64,000 nucleotides of DNA from Paenibacillus cellulositrophicus (GCF_009363095.1 NZ_CP045295.1:2971501-3035500); one strand, 5' to 3'. Counted from the stretch's first letter, positions 32,858 to 42,249 are shown. Notes: generated from the letters alone by a model not told the origin. Program-made: numbers and translations.

Positions 32858-34384
32858 ATGCAACCTCAGGTATTGATTGTCGGCGCCGGTCCGACTGGTC
32901 TCGTTTTAGCCTTGGCCCTGGAGAAACAGGGAATTCCTTTTCGGATCATCGATCAACGCTCCGGACCGGGAGAAGCCTCCAGAGCCATGGTCGTTCATGC
33001 CAGAACCCTGGAGTTCTACCAGCAGTTCGGCATAGCGGATTCATTTGTGCAGCGCGGCATCCCCATGCATACCGGCCAAATTATGAAGAATGGCAAGCTT
33101 AAGGGAACCATCAACTTTGGTGATTTTGGAGAAGAAATCAGCCCCTATCCCTATGTACTCAGCCTGCCTCAGGACGAGCATGAAGTCCTTCTCATCGAGC
33201 ATCTCGACTCCAAAGGAATCCATGTGGAGTGGAATACCGGGCTCGTTTCCCTTCAGGAAGGGAATGAAGCGGTGCATGCCGTCACGACCCGGCAAGGGAG
33301 CGAAGAGAAACAAGCGTATGCCTATGTGTGCGGATGCGATGGGGCGCATAGTACGGTCCGCAAGGAGATGGGACTGGAGTTTCCCGGAGGAACGTATGAG
33401 CAGATGTTTTTCGTGGCTGATGTGGGGAGTAAAGAGCCCGTGACAAACGTGACAATGAACTTTTTTGAAGAAGGGTTCTGTCTGGTCTTCCCGATCCGCA
33501 CGAGCGGACAGGTCCGGCTCATCGGACTCATTCCGCCTAAGATCCTGAATCAGGGAGTTCCCACGGAATTGGAACCTCTGATTCCTTATGTGGAGAGAAA
33601 TACGAGAGTGCACATCGGCCAGGTAAACTGGTATTCGACTTATAAAAGCCATCACCGGGTATGCGAGCATTTCCGCAAGGGACGAATCTTTATCGTCGGG
33701 GATGCGGCCCATGTGCACAGCCCGGTCGGAGGGCAAGGCATGAATACCGGCATTGGGGACGCCGTGAATCTGGGCTGGAAGCTTGCCGCGGTTCTTCTGG
33801 ACAAAGCGGACGCCGGCATTCTCGATTCCTACGAGACGGAGCGGATTGCTTTTGCCCGGACGCTCGTGGCCACCACAGACCGGCTGTTCCAATCGATCGT
33901 AGGAGGCGGCATCATGACCTCTCTGGTTCAGGACATGGTCATTCCCCATATCGTTCCCCTGCTTCTGGACGTCCCGCCTATACGAAAAATGGCCTTCCAA
34001 CGGCTGTCGCAAACGCAAATCCGTTACCGGGACAGCATGCTGAGCAGCGGTGCTTCCGGCTCCGTTCACGGCGGCGACCGTCTGCCCTGGATTCAGACCG
34101 CCCATGGGGACAACTTCGAACCGCTGCAATCCGTCGATTGGCAGCTGCATGTGTACGGCCAGGCATCGCAAAGTCTGCGCCGGCTCAGCGAAACGACAGG
34201 CATCCCCTTGCATGAAATGGGGTGGACGCCATCCATGAAAGCAGCCGGCATGCATCCCGATGCGGCTTTTCTGGTCCGGCCAGACGGATACGTCGCGTTG
34301 GCGGAACCTCACCAGGATACCGGTGCGATTCAGGCGTACCTCGATCGATTTCATATCGCTCCGTTTACACACGAAAAGAGCTGA
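32858..34384 (+). CDS. FAD-dependent aromatic-ring monooxygenase (PHBH-like)
   Basis: A 508-residue class A flavoprotein hydroxylase using NAD(P)H and O2. The dinucleotide-binding GxGxxG is IVGAGPTGLVLALALE (about 7-22). The DG motif is VCGCDGAHSTVRKEMG (about 155-170). The GD motif is IFIVGDAAHVHSPVGGQGMNTGIGDAVNLGWKLA (about 278-311). A C-terminal thioredoxin-like domain (about 410-505) is typical of phenol, rifampicin and polyketide hydroxylases. It stands alone with a TATAAT box at 32817-32822, AAAGGAGG before the ATG and a terminator behind. The substrate is unknown: antibiotic inactivation or aromatic degradation are both possible. Confidence 0.9.
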   Translation: MQPQVLIVGAGPTGLVLALALEKQGIPFRIIDQRSGPGEASRAMVVHARTLEFYQQFGIADSFVQRGIPMHTGQIMKNGKLKGTINFGDFGEEISPYPYVLSLPQDEHEVLLIEHLDSKGIHVEWNTGLVSLQEGNEAVHAVTTRQGSEEKQAYAYVCGCDGAHSTVRKEMGLEFPGGTYEQMFFVADVGSKEPVTNVTMNFFEEGFCLVFPIRTSGQVRLIGLIPPKILNQGVPTELEPLIPYVERNTRVHIGQVNWYSTYKSHHRVCEHFRKGRIFIVGDAAHVHSPVGGQGMNTGIGDAVNLGWKLAAVLLDKADAGILDSYETERIAFARTLVATTDRLFQSIVGGGIMTSLVQDMVIPHIVPLLLDVPPIRKMAFQRLSQTQIRYRDSMLSSGASGSVHGGDRLPWIQTAHGDNFEPLQSVDWQLHVYGQASQSLRRLSETTGIPLHEMGWTPSMKAAGMHPDAAFLVRPDGYVALAEPHQDTGAIQAYLDRFHIAPFTHEKS

Positions 34385-34405
34385 CGCTGGCGTCGGCTCT
34401 TTTCG
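34372..34405 (+). terminator. Rho-independent terminator of the monooxygenase gene
   Basis: CGAAAAGAGC.GACG / GCGTC.GCTCTTTTCG is a long stem overlapping the stop codon, with T inside the 3' arm. The symmetric A/T composition lets it work in both directions. Confidence 0.75.
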
Positions 34406-34578
34406 CTTGTTGCTGGATGCGGTTGTATCCGAGACATGCTGAAGCAGCTATGGCGGATTCGCTTATCGCCTGGATATTGCTTGAACTCTTAGCGAGGTAC
34501 GGCGGCTGGAATTCAGTCCGGATCTCAAAACATTGTCCAATCTTCCGCGGGTTTCAACTCGCCATACCTTATCTATCG

Positions 34579-35709
34579 TTAGATCCCAGCAGTCACCTTG
34601 TGTTTCGATGCCGCTATCCGCTTATTCAGCTCCTCCAAAAACAGATCCTCGTCGATGGGGAGTGCTACGGTGTCGCCGATCCAGCTCGACAGATGCATCG
34701 CATTGGACAGCATTAAACTGTTGATGCCCTCCTCGCCGTCAGCGATCAGCGGCGTGCCGTCCAGGACGGCCTTGGCAAACGAAGCGATGACGCCGGTATG
34801 CTGGCTGTTGTCACCTTGCGTCTCGATGACGGACACTTCCACGGGAGGCGTGGCAAAGCCGTCCTTCGTTGTAAAACAGTATTCACGCTCGTTCTGGCTC
34901 AGCTTATGCAGCGTCAGCGTATTGTTTTCGCACACCAGCTTGCCCATTTCCAGCGTAATTTCCAACCGGTTCGTTCCCGGCAGGTCAGCCGTCGTTGTGA
35001 CGAATACGCCCGTGGCTCCGTTCGGGAATTCCATATATGCCGTGACGTCATCCTCCACCTCGATGTTATGCCACTTGCCTTCATGGCAGAAAGCGCGAAC
35101 TTGGGCCGGCATGCCGCAAATCCATTGGAGGAGGTCGATGTTGTGCGGGCATTGGTTGATAAGCACGCCTCCGCCTTCCCCGGCCCAGGTGGCGCGCCAG
35201 CTTCCCGAATCATAATAGGCCTGCGACCGGTACCAGTCGGTAATGATCCAGTTCACCCGCTTAATCGCGCCAAGCTCGCCGCTGTGCACGAGCTCATGCA
35301 TTTTACGGTACATCGGATTGGTCCGCTGGTTAAACATCATGCCGAAGATGCGGCCGCTTTCCCGCGCCTTCTCGTTCATTTCCCGGACCTGCTTCGTGTA
35401 GACGCCGGCCGGCTTTTCGCATAAAACGTGCAGCCCTTTGGTGAAAGCCATAATGGCGAGCCTTGGATGGTCGTAGTGCGGCGTCGCAATAATCACGGCA
35501 TCACATAGGCCGCTGTCCATCAACTCATCCGGCGTCGCAAAGTAGCCGATATCGCCTTGCAAATACGTTTTGGCGTTCTCCAACCGCATGCCGTCCATTT
35601 CCGACACCGCAGTCAGTTCAGCCTCCGGCACGATACCCTTGTTTAATTTTTTGGCATGATCTGACCCCATATTGCCCATCCCGATGACGCCGATCCGTAA
35701 TTTAGACAT
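34579..35709 (-). CDS. Gfo/Idh/MocA-family NAD(P)-dependent oxidoreductase
   Basis: A 376-residue sugar or cyclitol dehydrogenase. The Rossmann fold opens with RIGVIGMGNMGSDHAKKL. The CEKPAGVYTKQV stretch near residue 100 holds the catalytic lysine motif (EKP), and a WRATWAGEGGGVLINQCPHNIDLLQW segment near 177-202 contains the conserved GGG...H...D active site region. GGAGG precedes ATG 35709. It is 18 bases after the TIM-barrel isomerase gene. The pair resembles inositol- or 3-keto-sugar-type degradation modules. The exact substrate is unknown. Confidence 0.92.
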   Translation of the reverse strand: MSKLRIGVIGMGNMGSDHAKKLNKGIVPEAELTAVSEMDGMRLENAKTYLQGDIGYFATPDELMDSGLCDAVIIATPHYDHPRLAIMAFTKGLHVLCEKPAGVYTKQVREMNEKARESGRIFGMMFNQRTNPMYRKMHELVHSGELGAIKRVNWIITDWYRSQAYYDSGSWRATWAGEGGGVLINQCPHNIDLLQWICGMPAQVRAFCHEGKWHNIEVEDDVTAYMEFPNGATGVFVTTTADLPGTNRLEITLEMGKLVCENNTLTLHKLSQNEREYCFTTKDGFATPPVEVSVIETQGDNSQHTGVIASFAKAVLDGTPLIADGEEGINSLMLSNAMHLSSWIGDTVALPIDEDLFLEELNKRIAASKHKVTAGI

Positions 35710-35727
35710 CTAGACCCTCCATTCTCC

Positions 35728-36483
35728 TTAGCGGTAGCCAAGGGAAGCCAAATTGTTGTAGCTCGTCTGCAGGCAGTCGAACGGACTCGTCTGGCATACG
35801 TCCTGCTCGACCAGCAGATATTTTGTATTCGCTTGTTCAAGCGCTTTCAAAATTGCCGGAAAATTCATGTTCCCTTCCATGACGGGGGCCATCAGCTGCT
35901 GCGTTCCCTGGACGGCCATGTCTTTCAAATGCACGCAGTGAAGGCGGTCCTTCAACTTGCCGATCCATTCGCATACGTCGGCGCCGGCCGCCTGTACCCA
36001 ATATGTATCGAGCGTAATGCCCATCTCCTCCGGCGCGAAATCCTCCACCAGCCGCTCGATGAGGCGCTTGCCGCCGATTTTTTCGAACTCAAAATGATGG
36101 TTGTGGTACATGAACAGCTTGCCTGCCTTGGCGATCCGCCCTGCCGCTTCCCGGAAGTCTTCCGCGAAATACCCGTACCAGTCGAGACCGCGATATTTAT
36201 CAGGCATCGACCCAATGCCGATGTAATCGCAGCCCAGAATATGATGCTCCTCAATGACTTGATCCGTTTCGTTCAAGATCCGGTCCGGGCTCGTATGCGT
36301 CAGCGCGATTTGAAGCGACAGCTCGTCGCAAATGGCGCGAAGCGTCTCGGGACGGATGGAACCGATGGCCGAAATCTGGACCGACGTATAGCCCATAGCC
36401 GCAATTTTTTGCAATGTTCGCCGAATATCTTTTTCCGTCTGGAGAAAGGATCGGACGGTATACAATTGTGCGCCTAAAATCAT
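35728..36483 (-). CDS. Sugar phosphate isomerase/epimerase (xylose isomerase-like TIM barrel)
   Basis: A 251-residue AP-endonuclease-2-type TIM barrel. It opens with ILGAQLYTVRSFLQTEKDIRRTLQKIAAMGYTSVQIS, and metal ligands are expected around MYHNHHFEFEKIGG (about 133-146), ITLDTYWVQAAG (about 166-177), HCVHLKDM (about 193-200) and the final YLLVEQD (about 231-237). GGAGG precedes ATG 36483; an upstream ATG at 36513 would overlap that site's region and lacks its own. First gene of a two-gene operon, divergent from the AraC gene, which probably controls it. Confidence 0.9.
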   Translation of the reverse strand: MILGAQLYTVRSFLQTEKDIRRTLQKIAAMGYTSVQISAIGSIRPETLRAICDELSLQIALTHTSPDRILNETDQVIEEHHILGCDYIGIGSMPDKYRGLDWYGYFAEDFREAAGRIAKAGKLFMYHNHHFEFEKIGGKRLIERLVEDFAPEEMGITLDTYWVQAAGADVCEWIGKLKDRLHCVHLKDMAVQGTQQLMAPVMEGNMNFPAILKALEQANTKYLLVEQDVCQTSPFDCLQTSYNNLASLGYR

Positions 36484-36580
36484 GAAATATGGCCCCTCCT
36501 TCAAGATTTCCAAAAGTGCATTCTCCCCTTAATTATAGTGCCGGCACCCGGAATCACCATTGTAAATCGAAGCCATAACA

Positions 36581-36609
36581 TTGCAAATATAGCGGTCATT
36601 CGTTAGACT
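36581..36609 (+). promoter_or_regulatory. Sigma-A-type promoter of the AraC gene at 36640
   Basis: TTGCAA (36581-36586) and TAGACT (36604-36609) with a 17-base spacer, ending 30 bases before the ATG. Confidence 0.45.
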
Positions 36610-36639
36610 AAACCCAACATCGCTTGAGGGGGCGAACGG

Positions 36640-37470
36640 ATGCTGTACGCAAATATCCATACCGACTCATTGAATTTCCACCATGCGGCCGATCGGCGCA
36701 AAACGGAGCAGTATGCGCTGCACTGCCACAATTTTTATGAGGTGTACTATTTTATCGCCGGAGAAGTCAGCTATCTGGTCGAGGGCAAGCGCTATGTACC
36801 GGAACCGCACAGCCTGCTGCTCATCGCCCCACACGTGTTCCACGGCGTAAAAATCGAAAGCGACATCCCTTATGAAAGGATATCGCTCCATTTTGTGCCC
36901 GGATTTCTTCCGCCCGAAAACCAGTCCGCCTTATTATCTCCCTTCCATCCCGATGATGGTCCGGCAGGGATCTATTACAAGGATGACGGTAACCGCGTCA
37001 TGTTTACTTTTTTCAAGCAGCTGATGGATGCCCGGCACGCCGATGCCGCCATTCGCGATCTTGCGCTCCGGGTTCGCCTTGAGGCGCTGCTGTCGCAGAT
37101 CTTGATCCACAGCTATGCGCTGAAAGGCACCTCGGATGCCTCTTCCTCCGGACCATCGGTCCCGCGGATTATTGCTTACGTCAACGACCATATCACCGAA
37201 TCGGTCTCGCTCGACGATCTGTCCGCCGCCTTTTACATCAGCAAGCATCATTTGAACAAGATGTTCCGCAGAGCGACGGGCACAACCATCGGCAATTATA
37301 TCATCCATAAACGGGTCGTGATGGCGCAGAACTTGATGCTTCAGGGCCATACCGCAAGTTCGGCGGCCGCCGCCGTTGGCTTCCATGATTATTCTTCTTT
37401 TTTCCGTGCCTATAAAAAGGTGCTGGGCTGCGCTCCGTCCGCCAAACGTCATCCCATGCTGCTCCATTAA
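36640..37470 (+). CDS. AraC-family regulator with N-terminal cupin
   Basis: A 276-residue regulator. The N-terminal cupin half (about 20-85) contains HCHNFYEVYYFIAGEVSYLVEG and PHSLLLIAPHVFHG, the arabinose-binding-type pocket. The C-terminal double HTH (about 172-272) includes LDDLSAAFYISKHHLNKMFRRATGTTIGNYI and AAAVGFHDYSSFFRAYKKVLGCAPSAKR. GAGGGGG precedes the ATG. It is divergent from the isomerase/oxidoreductase pair and probably activates it in response to the imported sugar or cyclitol. Confidence 0.92.
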   Translation: MLYANIHTDSLNFHHAADRRKTEQYALHCHNFYEVYYFIAGEVSYLVEGKRYVPEPHSLLLIAPHVFHGVKIESDIPYERISLHFVPGFLPPENQSALLSPFHPDDGPAGIYYKDDGNRVMFTFFKQLMDARHADAAIRDLALRVRLEALLSQILIHSYALKGTSDASSSGPSVPRIIAYVNDHITESVSLDDLSAAFYISKHHLNKMFRRATGTTIGNYIIHKRVVMAQNLMLQGHTASSAAAAVGFHDYSSFFRAYKKVLGCAPSAKRHPMLLH

Positions 37471-37494
37471 ATCGCTTCAAGGGACTGCAGCAAC

Positions 37495-38466
37495 TTACCC
37501 CCGCGTCAGCCAGCCTTCGGGAATGACGGTCAGGTCTTCCGGTTTCCGGTACCGCTGTCCGATCTCCCGGAAGCGCTCCAGTACGTTCGCGTCCAGCAGT
37601 CCCTGCCGGTTGGGAGCCCCGTTCAACAGAAAGGTCACGTTCTGGCGGTTGCAGTCCTGAACCATGTCCAGTGCCCAATCCACTGATTTCAGCTCTCTGG
37701 CCGTATCCGTCGTTCTCCAGAACCAGGTTTTCGTTAACACGTTGCAGCTCGCGCCCGGCCCCACAAAGCCGTCTTCCACTTCCTGTCCTGCGGCATTTTC
37801 ATAGAACACGACGTCCGTATGATTCAGGTTGGATTCGCAGCTGATGTTCATCAGCAAGCATTGGGGCTGCAGCGACTTGACCCATGCGTCGATTTCCTCG
37901 AACGGAAGGTTCTCATACGAAGGGCCGCCCCAATGGGCGTTCCAGCCGTCGATAATGAGGAACGGAAGCTCGCCGTAGTTCGTCAGCAGCTCCTCAAGCT
38001 GGTTTTTAATGAACTGCTTATCCTCCGGCGTGCATTTTCTCCGGCCGATTTGGTGATGCAGGTCCAGCATGGAAAAATACAGCCCCGCCTCAATCCCTTC
38101 CGCCCGAAACGCGTCCAGATACTCCTTGACGACATCCCGCTGGCTCGCTGCGTTGCGTACGCAATGCTCCGTATGCTCGGTCGGCCACAAGCTGAAGCCT
38201 TCATGATGCTTCGCGGTCAATGCCGCAAAGCTCATCCCTGCTGATTTGGCGGCCTTCGCCCACTGCGAGCAGTCCAGCTGCTCCGGATTCCAGTCCTTCG
38301 GGTCGAAAGGGAACCGGCGGGGCTCATCCCCGTTCTCGTGATCGTACTCCCAATCGATAATGTCCGAATCTGCAAACTGAAACGTCGCGCTGTTGAAGTG
38401 GATAAACATCCCGAACCGCTGATTCACAAACCACTGCTGCCTTTGAATGAGTGCCTGTTGATCCAT
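37495..38466 (-). CDS. GH29-type alpha-L-fucosidase
   Basis: A 323-residue protein without signal peptide. It carries the GH29 fold landmarks: FGMFIHFNSATF near the N-terminus, AKHHEGFSLWPT (about 85-96), and FLIIDGWNAHWGG (about 169-181), where the Asp is at the position of the GH29 nucleophile. It lacks the C-terminal beta-sandwich of larger fucosidases, so it is a catalytic-domain-only form. GGGAGG precedes ATG 38466. Divergent from an AraC gene at 38607. Cytosolic cleavage of fucosyl oligosaccharides is the likely role; the acid/base residue was not located. Confidence 0.82.
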   Translation of the reverse strand: MDQQALIQRQQWFVNQRFGMFIHFNSATFQFADSDIIDWEYDHENGDEPRRFPFDPKDWNPEQLDCSQWAKAAKSAGMSFAALTAKHHEGFSLWPTEHTEHCVRNAASQRDVVKEYLDAFRAEGIEAGLYFSMLDLHHQIGRRKCTPEDKQFIKNQLEELLTNYGELPFLIIDGWNAHWGGPSYENLPFEEIDAWVKSLQPQCLLMNISCESNLNHTDVVFYENAAGQEVEDGFVGPGASCNVLTKTWFWRTTDTARELKSVDWALDMVQDCNRQNVTFLLNGAPNRQGLLDANVLERFREIGQRYRKPEDLTVIPEGWLTRG

Positions 38467-38540
38467 AACTCACTGCCTCCCTGACTTCACTTAAATCATA
38501 TAATATCTACCACTCTACAGGATCATATCCCTTGACACAG

Positions 38541-38569
38541 CTGACAATGGCGACTTCTTATAGTACAAT
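38541..38569 (+). promoter_or_regulatory. Promoter of the AraC gene at 38607
   Basis: CTGACA (38541-38546) and TACAAT (38564-38569) with a 17-base spacer, 38 bases before the start codon. Confidence 0.5.
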
Positions 38570-38606
38570 CTCTACATTCGTTTTTTCAAAAAGGAGCTTT
38601 AGCGAT

Positions 38607-39485
38607 ATGCTCGTACTTGAACTCAAGGTGCCGCCGTTTCCGCTGCTGGCCGCGGTCGGCCATACGGTGTGGCAGGCGGGCGTGATGCACGCCGAGCGCC
38701 AATTCGAAGCCTTTGACCTGATCGTTTGCGCCAAAGGCACGCTATATATGGAGGAGAACGGGATTGCATATGATATCCGGGAAGGAACGATGCTCGTCCT
38801 GGAGCCCGGCAAGACGCACCGAGGCTGCCGTCCGACCGATCGTGAAACCGAGGTGTATTGGATCCATTTCGAATACCCGGCGGCCAAGCAGCCGGTTCTA
38901 ACCGAGAAAAACCACTGGCATCAGCCGCTGCTGAACCGGTCGGATCAGGATACTCAGGCCCGGCCGGGCCTGGTGGACATCCCCAAATTTGCCGAGGTGG
39001 ATTTACGCACGATGGTGCCGATCCTGCAGGACATGCTGAAAGTGCACGGCATGCTTACTCCCTACGGAGTCTACGAACTGCACATGTTATTCGGCAAGTT
39101 CCTGATCGAGCTGCAGGGAAGCATGAGAAAAGGCAGTCCGCATGCCCGCTCGTTTTTCCTTGGAGAGCAGGTCGCAGCCTATTTGGCAGACAACCTTGAA
39201 GCTCCCTTCGACTCCGCCGGCATGGAGCGCGACCTGCATTACCATTTCGATTACTTGGCGCGCTGCCTGAAACAATATTCGGGGATGAGTCCGCTTCAAT
39301 ACCGGCATCATCTGCAGATGGAGCGGGCCAAGCGGCTGCTGGCGCATTCGGAGATGCCCCTGGTCAAAGTCGCCGAACAATGCGGATTCCGGGACAACAA
39401 CTATTTTACGCGTCTGTTTAAACGCCAAACCTCGTTTACCCCCGGCGAGTACAGGAAACGGTATCAGGTGTTTCGGGTGGATTGA
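38607..39485 (+). CDS. AraC-family regulator
   Basis: A 292-residue regulator. The N-terminal cupin (about 15-90) includes FDLIVCAKGTLYMEENGIAYDIREGTMLVLEPGKTHRG and an EVYWIHFEYP strand. The C-terminal HTH pair (about 190-288) includes LARCLKQYSGMSPLQYRHHLQMERAKRLL and VAEQCGFRDNNYFTRLFKRQTSFTPGEYRKRY, the typical second HTH. The ATG at 38607 fits AAGGAG; upstream ATG codons have no site. It is divergent from the GH29 gene, its probable target. Confidence 0.92.
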   Translation: MLVLELKVPPFPLLAAVGHTVWQAGVMHAERQFEAFDLIVCAKGTLYMEENGIAYDIREGTMLVLEPGKTHRGCRPTDRETEVYWIHFEYPAAKQPVLTEKNHWHQPLLNRSDQDTQARPGLVDIPKFAEVDLRTMVPILQDMLKVHGMLTPYGVYELHMLFGKFLIELQGSMRKGSPHARSFFLGEQVAAYLADNLEAPFDSAGMERDLHYHFDYLARCLKQYSGMSPLQYRHHLQMERAKRLLAHSEMPLVKVAEQCGFRDNNYFTRLFKRQTSFTPGEYRKRYQVFRVD

Positions 39486-39575
39486 AATATTGGCTTGGTT
39501 TGATATACTAAATGAAAGCTGCACACGGCTTGTGTGCACATTTCAAAGAACGTTAACGAGAATCGGAGAATAATA

Positions 39576-40691
39576 ATGCCGAAGGACCCAGCAAAATTGT
39601 TATATCAAATGATTAAGGACGACATCCTCGCCAGAATTGAAAATCATCAGTTCGAATATGATAAACCGATTTGTACGGAGAAAAGCCTGTCCGAGCAGTA
39701 CGGCGTCAGCCGCATTACCTCCAAACGGGCTATCGAGGATTTGGAGCAGGCCGGCATCCTGTACCGCAAACGCGGGGTGGGGAGCTTCGTGCGGCGTATT
39801 CCTCTATCTGCTCAGCCGGCCAGCTCTGTCACTTCCCTTCCGGACGGGCTGCCACAGGGGAGGACCATTCCGGTCATCCTGCCTTTCGCCGTCAACCAGG
39901 GCGGTTTCTTCCGGATCGTTGAGGCGGCTACCGTGCGGCTGGACGGCGCCAATGTTCATTTGGCGATCCATATTTGCGAGCCGGATCCGGATAAGATGAG
40001 AAGCCTGCTGCTCCGGCTCTTTGCTCAAGACGTGGACACCCTCATACTGTATCCGGCAGGCAACGAGCTCCATTTGGACGTGCTAAGGAAGTTTACCGAG
40101 CAGGGCAAGCAGGTCATCATTCTCGATAAGCCGCATGATATTCCTTATTTAAGCAGCGTGGTCTGCGACAATTTCGGGGGCAGCTACCAGCTGACCCGGC
40201 ATCTGGTCGATTACGGGCACCGCCGGATCGCCTACGTCTCCCGCTTTTCGCACCGTGACATGTCCAGCTTGTCCGCACGCTTCAGCGGGTTTACGAAATG
40301 CATGAACGATCACGGGCTCGAAGTGGTCTCCGAGTACGTCAAATTTAATGTCACGCCCGATTACCATATGCTGAAGCATATCATCAACGGGTTTTACCGG
40401 TCGGGCGTCACCGCCATCGAGTGCGAGAACGACGAGGTCGCCTTTAACGTGTACATGTGCTGTCAAGGTTTGTCGATCCGGGTACCCGAGCAGATGAGCA
40501 TTACCGGCTTCGACAATATCGAGTGGGCGGTGACCGGCAGCGCGCAAATCACCACCATCGACCAGAATTTCAGCGTCATCGGCGAAACGATCGCCGACCT
40601 CATTCTGAACGGAGACCGTCGCCCCGTCATCACGACCATCCCCGTTAGCCTTGTTCCCAGGGCCTCAACCGGGCCTGCCACGGCGGATTAA
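39576..40691 (+). CDS. GntR-HTH/LacI-sensor chimeric regulator (AraR-like)
   Basis: A 371-residue repressor. The N-terminal winged helix (about 5-72) has CTEKSLSEQYGVSRITSKRAIEDLEQAGILYRKRGVGSFV, the GntR signature. The rest (about 95-365) is a periplasmic-binding-protein-like sensor of the LacI type (PEQMSITGFDNIEWA, TTIDQNF). This layout is that of AraR, which senses a sugar such as arabinose. ATG 39576 has GGAG seven bases upstream. The GH43 gene is convergent and next to it, with a perfect palindrome before its start, which makes it a plausible target. Confidence 0.92.
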   Translation: MPKDPAKLLYQMIKDDILARIENHQFEYDKPICTEKSLSEQYGVSRITSKRAIEDLEQAGILYRKRGVGSFVRRIPLSAQPASSVTSLPDGLPQGRTIPVILPFAVNQGGFFRIVEAATVRLDGANVHLAIHICEPDPDKMRSLLLRLFAQDVDTLILYPAGNELHLDVLRKFTEQGKQVIILDKPHDIPYLSSVVCDNFGGSYQLTRHLVDYGHRRIAYVSRFSHRDMSSLSARFSGFTKCMNDHGLEVVSEYVKFNVTPDYHMLKHIINGFYRSGVTAIECENDEVAFNVYMCCQGLSIRVPEQMSITGFDNIEWAVTGSAQITTIDQNFSVIGETIADLILNGDRRPVITTIPVSLVPRASTGPATAD

Positions 40692-40748
40692 CGGAAGGAA
40701 GGCAGCCCCAGGAGACGCGGTTTCCTAAATCCCAGGCACAACCATAAA

Positions 40749-40797
40749 CGGCCCCTGCCGCGGGTAAGCTTAACAGCTGACCGGTGTACAGGGGCCG
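40749..40797. terminator. Shared hairpin between the convergent AraR-like and GH43 genes
   Basis: CGGCCCCTG (40749-40757) and CAGGGGCCG (40789-40797) are exact inverse repeats. T tracts are poor on both sides, but the placement between convergent stops fits a bidirectional terminator. Confidence 0.5.
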
Positions 40798-40822
40798 CTT
40801 GGTTAAGCTAAGCCCAAATCTC

Positions 40823-42142
40823 TTATTCTTCGAACCGGCTGACCGACAGTCCGCCTACAGCAATGCGGCCGTGCCCGCCCGTCAACCGGATTGTATTCTG
40901 CGCTCCGGGCTGCAGCCGGACCGTGAACGACGCGATGCCCACCGCTTCCTCGCCACTTCCTGTTCCGGGGGCGTTGATCAACGTGTAATCATGGCCGTTG
41001 ACCGTTAAGTTCAGCTTGGCCAGGGCTTCTTCCGTGCCGTAATGGATGTACAGTGCGGCCCGCCCGCCGCTGCCGCCGTCGACGCCGCCGAATTCGCAGT
41101 AAGCACCCTCGGCGTCAAGTCCGCGGACGACCGCTTCTGCCCCGGATCCGCCCATAACTTCAGCACCGCCTCCCGTAGTGCTCACTGACGCCGCATAGTA
41201 GGCTGAAATTTCGGCTTCCGGCGCTTCACCGACAGGCTTGTCGCTGCTCTTGGTCTGAACCACCGTTTGAATGGTCCCGTCATCGTTAAAATGCAGGCTG
41301 TCGATGCACACGCTGCGCAGGTTCCCGTGTCCCGAAATGTCCTGGTTATGATAGAACAGGTACCACTGTCCTTTGTACTCCACCACCGAGCCATGCGTCG
41401 TCGAGCAGCCGGTCGGTTCCAGGAAAATGCCCTGATAGGTCCACGGACCGAGCGGATGCCGGCTTGTCGCGTATCTCATCCGGTTGTTGTCCTCCAGATT
41501 GTCGGCGTAGGTGAAGTAATACAGCCCGTTTCGCTTGAATACCCAAGCGGCTTCATGAAAGTCCTCCAGCCCCGTCATGTCCTGCATCGATCCTTTGATG
41601 GACATCATATCATCGTTTAGTTCCCCGCCCTGGCATTTACTGCCGCCGCCGTAATACATATACGCCCTGCCGTCGTCATCGACGAAGACGCACGGGTCGA
41701 TCATGGCAAAACCGCCGAGCCCTTCGATATAGCCTTGGTCGACAAAGCCGCTGGCCGGCTTATCGCTGGTCGCCACGCCGATTTTCCAAGTATCGTTCCA
41801 GTCCGATCCGCTCGGATGCGGATAATAGAAATAATACGTGCCGTTCTTGTAAGCGCAGTCAGGAGCCCACATGAATCCGCCTTCCGGGCGGCCCCAGGCC
41901 ACGTCCCGCGAATGGAGAATCTCCCCTTCGTCGACCCAATTCACCAGGTCAAACGAGGAAAATACGTGGTATGCGTCCATCAGATCGCATCCCCGCGGCG
42001 GATCGATATCATGGGAGGCGTATATGTATATTCTTCCGTCCTCCCACACATGGGCGGAAGGGTCCGCCGTGTAGATGCTGGTGATGACCGGATTTTGGCC
42101 TGCCGGTTTGATAAAGGCTTTCGGAATTCCCTGAGTGGTCAT
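40823..42142 (-). CDS. Glycoside hydrolase family 43 enzyme with C-terminal CBM6-like domain
   Basis: A 439-residue protein without signal peptide. The five-bladed propeller shows the three GH43 acidic positions: Asp in YTADPSAHVWEDGRIYIYASHD (general base), Asp in AMIDPCVFVDDDGRAYMYYGG (pKa modulator) and Glu in FHEAAWVFKRNGLYYFTYA (general acid). A C-terminal jelly-roll-like domain (about 310-436) resembles CBM6. ATG 42142 follows AGGGGAG. Such enzymes act as alpha-L-arabinofuranosidases or beta-xylosidases on imported arabinoxylan pieces. The AraR-like neighbour supports arabinose. Confidence 0.9.
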   Translation of the reverse strand: MTTQGIPKAFIKPAGQNPVITSIYTADPSAHVWEDGRIYIYASHDIDPPRGCDLMDAYHVFSSFDLVNWVDEGEILHSRDVAWGRPEGGFMWAPDCAYKNGTYYFYYPHPSGSDWNDTWKIGVATSDKPASGFVDQGYIEGLGGFAMIDPCVFVDDDGRAYMYYGGGSKCQGGELNDDMMSIKGSMQDMTGLEDFHEAAWVFKRNGLYYFTYADNLEDNNRMRYATSRHPLGPWTYQGIFLEPTGCSTTHGSVVEYKGQWYLFYHNQDISGHGNLRSVCIDSLHFNDDGTIQTVVQTKSSDKPVGEAPEAEISAYYAASVSTTGGGAEVMGGSGAEAVVRGLDAEGAYCEFGGVDGGSGGRAALYIHYGTEEALAKLNLTVNGHDYTLINAPGTGSGEEAVGIASFTVRLQPGAQNTIRLTGGHGRIAVGGLSVSRFEE

Positions 42143-42162
42143 AGCATGTTCTCCCCTCATTT

Positions 42163-42178
42163 GTATGATATATCATAC
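42163..42178 (-). promoter_or_regulatory. Perfect 16-bp palindrome before the GH43 gene
   Basis: GTATGATA|TATCATAC is an exact palindrome 21 bases before the GH43 start. Size and symmetry resemble AraR operators (two GTAC-like half-sites). The AraR-like regulator is encoded next to the GH43 gene. Confidence 0.5.
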
Positions 42179-42249
42179 TCGGTTATTTGATATATACCTA
42201 ACCACATTGTACACGGCGCTTCCCCATGCCGCAATACCGGATTTATCGC

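Noticed and set aside
34410-34570. Possible small gene between the monooxygenase terminator and the oxidoreductase
   Set aside because: No ribosome site, no homology-like pattern; treated as intergenic.
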